Shown here: positions 58,624 through 64,000 of the stretch, in pieces
How the letters are laid out: every line of letters starts with the position of its first letter
Numbering within the stretch: the first letter of the stretch is position 1
DNA from: Actinomadura violacea
Lineage (GTDB): Bacteria; Actinomycetota; Actinomycetes; Streptosporangiales; Streptosporangiaceae
Length of the DNA stretch: 64,000 bases
Reading direction: 5' to 3'
Assembly: GCF_017573465.1 (NCBI RefSeq)
Contig: NZ_JAGEPF010000037.1
Span: forward strand, 1-64,000
The notes under the pieces: model-generated
Seen by the model: the letters and a program-made list of their open reading frames with translations, nothing else
Database searches by the model: none
Told to the model about the DNA's origin: nothing
Position numbers and translations under genes: made by a program

Positions 58624-60775
58624 ACGCGACCGACAGGATCACCACGCCCGAGTCGTTCGCCAGCGTCCCGATGATGCCGACCGCGAGCGCGCAGATCAGC
58701 GCCGGGCGCATCGTCCGGCTGTGCTGATAGGCGCGGTGCAGCAGGGACACCGCCCGCCACCGCGTCGGCCGCGCCAGCACGAAGAACAGGAACACCAGCG
58801 CCGCGGCCAGCGCCAGCGTGAACGGCCAGTACCCGAGGCTGTTCAGCATCGCGTCGAACTTGCGGGTGACGACGTCCCAGGCGTTGCCGTCCATCAGGTC
58901 CTGCCAGAACCGGCCCATGTGGGTGGGGTTGGCGCTGCGCGAGTTCCACCACGAGATCGCCAGCACCAGCGCGACCCCGGCCACGCAGAACGCGCCGAGC
59001 TTCACCGGCGACACCCGCTTGCCGGTGATCATCATGCCGAGCATCGCGAACGCGGGGGTGATCGCGATGACGCCGCCGAAGTCGCTGCCCCAGGCGGGCA
59101 GGCCGTCGACCGCGACGGTGAGCAGCCCGATCGCCGCGACGATCCCCAGCGCCGCGAGCTTCGCGCGGCGGGTCGCGCCGGCGAGCCCGCCGGGGTCGGG
59201 GTCGGCGCGGTGGCGCAGCGGGTACTCGCACACCCACGCCGCCGTCAGGATCGCCGCCACCGCGAACAGCGCGAACGCCTGGTTGCCGAACCCGTAGAAG
59301 CGCCCGGCGACCAGCGCCGTGTACCCCATCAGCGTGTTGAGCTGCAGCGACGAGCCCGTCATCACGTCCAGCGCGAGGACGGCGGCGGTGACCGCGGTGA
59401 TCACCAGGCCGGGCATGAACGCCGAGCGGCGCCACGGGCCGGCGAGGGCGACGCCCGTCATCAGGCCCGCGAAGCCGAGCACCGTGCAGATCAGCACCGG
59501 GGTCGGGTGCGCGGCCCGCCACCACGGCATCAGCCCGGCCAGGAACGACGCGCCCGGCACCGCGCCGCCGAGCAGCGCGATCACCCGCGTCCCGCCCAGT
59601 ATCCGGGCCCGGGACCGCGGGTCGTTGCCGAGCCGCCGCAGCGCCAGCGCCGCGATCCCGTACAGGACGAGCTGCGTCGCGAACAGTACCCAGTAGAACG
59701 AGGTCTGGACGGCCCGGATCGCCTGCGCGGCGACGTCCTCGTCCTCCAGGGCGTCGACGCGCTTGGCCGTCGAGTCGCCGGAGTGCTCGGACCGCCACGC
59801 GGACCCGACGGCCTGCTGCGGCTCCTTGAGCCCGAGCTGCTGGAACGCCGTGGACGTCAGGTCGGTCAGCGTGACCAGGCCGTCCTGCCGGGTGGCGCTG
59901 GAGGTGAGGAGGCCGGTTCGGTAGCCGCCACCCTTGGCGACGGCGACGCGCAGGTGCGGGTTGACGCCGGTGTCGGACAGGCCCGCCACCAGGACCGTCG
60001 TCCCGGCCGGGACCTGGCTCAGCACCTGCGCGACGCGCCGGTCCGCGGCGGACGCGGCGGCGGCGCGCTTGCCGTCGGACACGGGGACCTGGTCGCCGTG
60101 CGGGTCCACACCGGCGTTGATGTAGGCGCGGAACACCTCGTCGACGTCGACCGCGGCGAGCCGGCAGCGCGCCCAGTCCGCGGGGGTCGCCTTGTCGGTG
60201 GACGGGACGTAGCGGTCGACGCGGCCGCCGCCGTCGCCGGCGGCGAACACCGCGCCGGGGCCGACGGCGAGGGTGCAGCCGCCCGCCGCGTGGACGGCGT
60301 CGCCGAGCAGGCCGATCTGCGCGTGGTAGCCGGTGCCCGCGTTGTCGCTCTTGATCGCGGGCCAGCCGGGCGCGATGGCGCCGCCGGCGGGCGGCGGGCC
60401 CGTGGGCGACGGCTGGCCGGGCAGGACGGGGGTGGGCGGCAGCGCGCAGTCGCCGTGCGCCAGCCGGGCCCGCTGGCCAGCCGACAGCGTCAGCCAGCCG
60501 TCGGTCGGGCAGGTGCTGGTCCGCGTCGTCCGGACGCTCAGCCCGGCCGCGGACCCCTCGCGGGTCAGCCTCCACAGCGCCGGGGTCGTCTTGGCGTCGA
60601 CGTCGCGCCACATCAGGCCCGGAATCCCGATGATCACGACACGGCCGCCGGGCGCCGCACCGCGGGGTGCGGACGGCCCCGTCGCCGCGCTCGCCGCCGA
60701 CGGAGCGAGCACGGCGGTCAGCAGAGTCACGACGGCGGCGACGAAAATCGCTACATTCGCCCCCCGCTGCGTCAT
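58496..60775 (-). CDS. 759-residue membrane protein with extracellular phosphodiesterase-like domain
   Basis: An N-terminal signal peptide (about 1-30) is followed by an extracellular domain (about 45-350) with 'VVIIGIPGLMWRDVDAKTTPALWRLTREGS' and 'TSTCPTDGWLTLSAGQRA', resembling alkaline phosphatase-superfamily phosphodiesterases (metal ligand/nucleophile region TCPTDGW). Then come about 10-11 membrane helices (about 362-735) with 'GRFYGFGNQAFALF', 'WGSDFGGVIAITPAF' and 'NPTHMGRFWQDLMDG'. The last part shares 128 nt with the convergent glycosyltransferase gene. It lies among glycosyltransferases, so a role in envelope polymer or phospholipid-linked glycan metabolism is plausible. Family function unknown. 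Confidence 0.8.
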   Translation of the reverse strand: MTQRGANVAIFVAAVVTLLTAVLAPSAASAATGPSAPRGAAPGGRVVIIGIPGLMWRDVDAKTTPALWRLTREGSAAGLSVRTTRTSTCPTDGWLTLSAGQRARLAHGDCALPPTPVLPGQPSPTGPPPAGGAIAPGWPAIKSDNAGTGYHAQIGLLGDAVHAAGGCTLAVGPGAVFAAGDGGGRVDRYVPSTDKATPADWARCRLAAVDVDEVFRAYINAGVDPHGDQVPVSDGKRAAAASAADRRVAQVLSQVPAGTTVLVAGLSDTGVNPHLRVAVAKGGGYRTGLLTSSATRQDGLVTLTDLTSTAFQQLGLKEPQQAVGSAWRSEHSGDSTAKRVDALEDEDVAAQAIRAVQTSFYWVLFATQLVLYGIAALALRRLGNDPRSRARILGGTRVIALLGGAVPGASFLAGLMPWWRAAHPTPVLICTVLGFAGLMTGVALAGPWRRSAFMPGLVITAVTAAVLALDVMTGSSLQLNTLMGYTALVAGRFYGFGNQAFALFAVAAILTAAWVCEYPLRHRADPDPGGLAGATRRAKLAALGIVAAIGLLTVAVDGLPAWGSDFGGVIAITPAFAMLGMMITGKRVSPVKLGAFCVAGVALVLAISWWNSRSANPTHMGRFWQDLMDGNAWDVVTRKFDAMLNSLGYWPFTLALAAALVFLFFVLARPTRWRAVSLLHRAYQHSRTMRPALICALAVGIIGTLANDSGVVILSVAFSLATPLMLAAGVRSLEIDLDAGTEQPRPRAPRAASTESPSA

Positions 60776-60938
60776 GGCGCTCAGGTTACAAGAGCTTCAC
60801 CATGGCGCGCCGGGCCTCCGGACGGCGACGGGCCGCCCGGAACGGCGGGCCCCGCAGGCCGCGCCGGGTGCATATCCTTCGGGCTGGGCACCGATCGGGC
60901 CCCGGCCCGGAGGGGCCCGATGACGCCAGGATGTGGGG

Positions 60939-62351
60939 ATGCGAGCACTCAGCGGGGGCCGCGGGACGGCCGGCCGGCGCGGCCCGGGCCGGTCGCCGCT
61001 TGACGCGCTGATCATGCTGGCCGGCGTCGCCGTCGTGGTGGCCGCCGTCACACCGATCGTCTCCCAGTGGCTGTTCAACCAGCCCGACCAGCGGCTCGTC
61101 GACCTGGAGGTCTACCGCGAGGGCGGGCTGGCGGTGCTGCGCGGCGCGTCCCTGTACGACTTCCTGACCGAGCCGCCGCAGCTGCTGCCGTTCACCTACC
61201 CGCCGTTCGCGGCGCTGCTCGCCGTCCCGTTCACGCTGATGTCGTGGCGGGCCGCGCAGTGGACGTGGACCGTGCTGATCTACGCCGCGCTCGCCGTCGC
61301 CGTCTGGTACGCGTTCCGCGACCTGATCCGCCGCACCGGCCGGTGGGCGCCGCTGACCACCGGGGTGCTGGTCGCCGCGGCGGCCTGGCTCGACCCGGAC
61401 CGCGACCAGATCCGGTTCGGGCAGGTCGGGGTGTTCCTGCTGGCGATGTGCCTGGCCGACTGCTGCACCCGCTCGCCGCGGTGGCCGCGCGGGCTGCTCG
61501 TCGGGCTGGCGCTGGCGATCAAGCTGGTGCCGGGCGTCTTCCTCGTCTACTTCCTGATCACCGGGCGACGGGACGCGTTCGTCAACGCGCTGGCCACCGC
61601 GGTGGTGGCGACGCTCGGCGCGTTCGCGGTGCTGCCGCACGACTCGGCGGGCTACTGGTTCGGCGCCCTGCTCCAGGGCGGTGACCGCACCGGCTCCGTC
61701 GCCGGGACGACCAACCAGGCGATCAACGGGATCGTCGCGCGGATCATCGACCAGGGCCCCGTCCGGACGGGGGTGTGGCTCGTCCTCGCGCTGGTCGTGG
61801 CCTATGCCGGCTTCGGGCTCGCGCGGCGGACGACCTACACCGCGGACGCCTTGGCCGGCGACCGCGTCACCGGGCGGATCGGCACCGATCACTTCGCTGG
61901 CACCGATCACTACGCCGGCACCGATCACTGCGCTGCGGCCGACCCGGCGTCCGGTCCGGGGGCCTACACCCTGCTGCTCGCCGGGGTCACGATCACCGGG
62001 CTGCTGTCCGTGCTCCTGTCCCCTGTCGGGTGGATTCACCATCTTGTGTGGATGATCCCGGCCATTGGGGCTTTGGTGGGCGATGGGCGAGACACGCGAA
62101 GATGTCTTTCCGGCCTGGCGTTCTGGATCTTCTTTCTGTTCCCGCTGCCCTGGTGGGGAGCCCATCTGTCCGGCACCGGACACCCTCCGATCGCCCGTTT
62201 CTGGGGGAGTCTGGAGCGTGATTCGTTCGGCCTCGCGGCGATCGTCGCCGTCGTCCTGCTCGGAACCTGGCTCACGAACCGCGTCACGCGCCGGACGGGT
62301 CGCGAAGATCCTTCGCAACGGCAGGTCGAGGTGGGTACGCTCGCCACGTGA
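60939..62351 (+). CDS. GT87-family (DUF2029) membrane glycosyltransferase
   Basis: A 470-residue integral membrane protein with about 11 helices. The loop 'DLEVYREGGLAVLRGASLYDFLTEPPQLLPFTYPPFAALL' (about residues 53-92) with its acidic residue and YPP motif is typical of polyprenyl-phosphate-mannose-dependent alpha-1,2-mannosyltransferases (PimE-like). A cytoplasmic or extracellular loop carries three GTDH(F/Y/C)A repeats. A -10-like CAGGAT ends 6 nt before ATG 60939, so leaderless; GTG 60933 is possible. The next gene overlaps its stop codon. Confidence 0.87.
   Translation: MRALSGGRGTAGRRGPGRSPLDALIMLAGVAVVVAAVTPIVSQWLFNQPDQRLVDLEVYREGGLAVLRGASLYDFLTEPPQLLPFTYPPFAALLAVPFTLMSWRAAQWTWTVLIYAALAVAVWYAFRDLIRRTGRWAPLTTGVLVAAAAWLDPDRDQIRFGQVGVFLLAMCLADCCTRSPRWPRGLLVGLALAIKLVPGVFLVYFLITGRRDAFVNALATAVVATLGAFAVLPHDSAGYWFGALLQGGDRTGSVAGTTNQAINGIVARIIDQGPVRTGVWLVLALVVAYAGFGLARRTTYTADALAGDRVTGRIGTDHFAGTDHYAGTDHCAAADPASGPGAYTLLLAGVTITGLLSVLLSPVGWIHHLVWMIPAIGALVGDGRDTRRCLSGLAFWIFFLFPLPWWGAHLSGTGHPPIARFWGSLERDSFGLAAIVAVVLLGTWLTNRVTRRTGREDPSQRQVEVGTLAT
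61881..61934. repeat. 18-bp tandem repeat in the GT87 gene
   Basis: Three copies of an 18-bp unit starting GGCACCGATCAC (61881-61898, 61899-61916, 61917-61934) encode GTDHFA, GTDHYA and GTDHCA in a loop of the glycosyltransferase. Confidence 0.85.
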
Positions 62352-62809
62352 TGCTTGTCGCGGTGGCCGTCGCCGGCCTGGTCGCCGGTGTGGCCGGGCT
62401 ATCCATCGCGGTGGTGGCCCACAATCGGGTGAACCAGGTCGTCGAAGAGTGCGGCGAAATGCTGAGGCGCCAACTCCAGGTCGCCTCCGGCGAGGTGGAC
62501 GAACGCGCGCTGCGCGACCTCGCCATCGTGCATTACGACGCGCTCAAGGAAATGTCGGGGCACCGGTCCTTCTCGCTCGCCGTGCTCAACGCCGTCGGTG
62601 ACGGCGTCGTGCTCAGCTCGATCAACGGGCGCACCGAGACCAGGACCTACGCCAAGGCCGTCCAGGGAGGGCATCCCGTCGAGATGCTGTCCCCCGAGGA
62701 GAACCAGGTGCTGCGCGCCGCCCGGCTGGGCAAGGGCCCCATCGTGTCGATGGACGACCCGCTGCCCGACTTCGGCGGCGGCGACCGGGCCCCGTCCGCC
62801 CGCACCTGA
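62351..62809 (+). CDS. DUF4446 family membrane-anchored protein
   Basis: A 152-residue protein with one N-terminal membrane helix (about residues 1-20) and a soluble domain: 'VDERALRDLAIVHYDALKEMSGHRSFSLAVLNAVGDGVVLSSINGRTETRTYAKAVQGG' is the DUF4446 signature. Function unknown; it is widely conserved in Gram-positive bacteria. ATG 62351 overlaps the preceding stop (TGATG); GTG 62348 is an alternative. pheA follows on the same strand. Confidence 0.92.
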   Translation: MLVAVAVAGLVAGVAGLSIAVVAHNRVNQVVEECGEMLRRQLQVASGEVDERALRDLAIVHYDALKEMSGHRSFSLAVLNAVGDGVVLSSINGRTETRTYAKAVQGGHPVEMLSPEENQVLRAARLGKGPIVSMDDPLPDFGGGDRAPSART

Positions 62810-62942
62810 GACCGCACCCGAGACGGCTCGGCACCCGGCCGAGGGCCGCCCCGCGGGGACTTTACGCGGCGCGAAGTACACTCGTCTCTTCCGGCACCGC
62901 AGAAGCACGTGCCCCGCCCAGCCGCGCCCTCGGGGGATCTTC

Positions 62943-63881
62943 GTGACCGCAGAAACCAGGCCAGAACGCTACGCCTACCTGGGGCCGCAGGGCACGTTCA
63001 CCGAGGCCGCGCTGATGTCCCTGCCGGGCGCGGCGGGCGCCGAGCAGCTCCCGCTCGCCACCGTCCCCGCCGTCCTGGACGCGCTGCGCCGCGGCGACGC
63101 CGACTCCGCCGTCGTCGCGCTGGAGAACTCCGTCGAGGGCTCCGTCCCCACCACGCTGGACGAGCTCGCCACCGGAGAGCCCCTCCGCATCGTCGCCGAG
63201 GTCCACCTGCCGGTCTCGTTCGCGCTGCTGGTGCGGCCCGGCACCGCCCTCGCCGACATCAAGACCGTCGCGTCCCACCCGATCGCGCAGCCGCAGTGCC
63301 GCCGCTGGCTCGCCGAGAACGTCCCGGACGCCGAATGGCGCGCCGCCACGTCCAACGCCGAGGCCGCCCAGCACGTCGCCGACGGCCACTATGACGCCGC
63401 GCTCGCCGGCTCGTTCGCCGCCGCCCGCTACGGCCTCGCCGTCCTCGCCGAGGACATCCACGACGTCGCCGACGCCGTCACCCGCTTCGTCCAGCTCCGC
63501 CGCCCCTGCACGCCGCCGCCCTCCACCGGCATGGACCGCACCAGCGTCGTCGCGTTCATCGGCGAGGACCACCCGGGCGCCCTGCTGGAGATCCTCACCG
63601 AGTTCTCCGTCCGCGGCATCAACCTGTCGCTGATCCAGTCCCGCCCGACCGGCGCCGGCCTCGGCTCCTACCTGTTCTGGATGGACCTCGAAGGCCACGT
63701 GGACGACGCCCGCGTCGGCGAGGCGCTGATGGGCCTGCGCCGCATCTGCGCGGACGTCCGCTTCATCGGCTCCTACCCGCGCGCCGACCGCGTCCGCCCC
63801 GAGATCCGCCGCGGCACCCACGACACCGACTTCACCGAGGCCGCCGCCTGGCTCACCACCCTGCGCACCGCCCGCCCCTGA
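62943..63881 (+). CDS. pheA: prephenate dehydratase
   Basis: A 312-residue monofunctional prephenate dehydratase for phenylalanine synthesis (prephenate to phenylpyruvate). 'YLGPQGTFTEAAL' opens the domain (residues 12-24), the catalytic T180-R-F182 is in 'DAVTRFVQL', and a C-terminal ACT domain (about 195-275) with 'GALLEILTEFSVRGINLSLIQSRPTG' binds Phe for feedback control. There is no chorismate mutase domain. The GTG at 62943 has GGGGGA upstream. In Streptomyces pheA lies near serS in the origin half, consistent with the parS-like site here. Confidence 0.97.
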   Translation: MTAETRPERYAYLGPQGTFTEAALMSLPGAAGAEQLPLATVPAVLDALRRGDADSAVVALENSVEGSVPTTLDELATGEPLRIVAEVHLPVSFALLVRPGTALADIKTVASHPIAQPQCRRWLAENVPDAEWRAATSNAEAAQHVADGHYDAALAGSFAAARYGLAVLAEDIHDVADAVTRFVQLRRPCTPPPSTGMDRTSVVAFIGEDHPGALLEILTEFSVRGINLSLIQSRPTGAGLGSYLFWMDLEGHVDDARVGEALMGLRRICADVRFIGSYPRADRVRPEIRRGTHDTDFTEAAAWLTTLRTARP

Positions 63882-64000
63882 CCCGCGGAGCCGGTGACCG
63901 AAATGTGATGATCGGGCGGTTCGGCACTGTCAACCGGTAGTGGATCTTGGACGTCTCCTGAGCGTTTCCCGAACGCCACCGGAGAGGCCCTTCCTTGCGC
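63882..64000. other. window end, no gene seen
   Basis: The last 119 nt after pheA hold no start that reads open to the edge with support. The next gene would lie outside the window. Confidence 0.4.

Overview
The window is a very high-GC actinomycete chromosome segment, most like an Actinomadura/Thermomonosporaceae-type genome. The evidence is codon use with G/C at nearly every third position, many GTG/TTG starts, tightly packed operons joined by 4-nt ATGA/GTGA overlaps, many genes with a -10 box 5-7 nt before the start codon (leaderless transcripts), and a gene set typical of filamentous actinobacteria (MatAB-like matrix synthesis, ECF sigma/anti-sigma pair, RsbW-like ATPases, CGNR regulator, SSI-like lipoprotein). 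I see no transposon, integrase, CRISPR array, tRNA or rRNA. A near-consensus parS site (29.73 kb) and a cluster of DnaA-box-like 9-mers (33.5 kb) fit a place in the origin-proximal half of the chromosome, but the origin itself is not here.

Layout. 1-24 kb is an accessory region of small regulator/enzyme modules, most with a visible operator: TetR + serine hydrolase; GlxA-like regulator; TetR + SDR; MarR + MFS exporter with a triple operator; multicopper oxidase + membrane protein beside a LysR regulator; a GntR-controlled amidohydrolase-MFS operon with TGGTATACCA operators; an ankyrin lipoprotein; TetR-GNAT with CCAAC-N6-GTTGG operators; a decayed epoxide hydrolase; a phosphotriesterase-like/carboxymuconolactone decarboxylase operon facing a CGNR regulator over two 21-bp operators; SDR, BBE-type flavoenzyme, FMN reductase and an ATP-grasp protein. 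24-29 kb has a HisI-like protein with an altered metal motif, an ECF sigma/anti-sigma pair, and the divergent MatA/MatB-like extracellular polysaccharide operon. At 28.9-29.05 kb a multi-stem RNA-like element plus a 16-bp hairpin sits in front of tenA. 29.8-33.4 kb is a copper operon (copZ, His-rich exported protein, copA) behind CsoR-type operators. 33.4-38.6 kb has a DnaA-box cluster, an Fpg/Nei glycosylase, decayed small genes, an SSI-like lipoprotein, a rhodanese, and a TPP riboswitch driving a CytX-like permease.

38.7-50.5 kb is signalling and stress: a PAS-GAF-PAS histidine kinase, an RsbW-like ATPase, arginine deiminase, MFS, ArsR-SRPBCC, RibD/DHFR-like reductase, a SigJ/SigG-type sigma factor, a haloalkane-dehalogenase-like hydrolase with strong orphan operators, a divergent second EF-Tu with a strong terminator, and a secreted EEP-family protein. 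50.5-64 kb is core-like: acyl-CoA ligase behind a 16-bp inverted repeat, small membrane proteins, an OmpR-type two-component system, a STAS anti-anti-sigma factor, an envelope glycosylation cluster (GT2, multi-spanning glycosyltransferase, a 759-aa phosphodiesterase-like membrane protein, GT87), a DUF4446 protein and prephenate dehydratase (pheA).

The most notable items are the structured RNA candidate before tenA, the MatAB-like/ECF locus, the HisI paralogue lacking the acidic metal motif, the operator families that tie local regulators to local enzymes, and the parS/DnaA-box signals.
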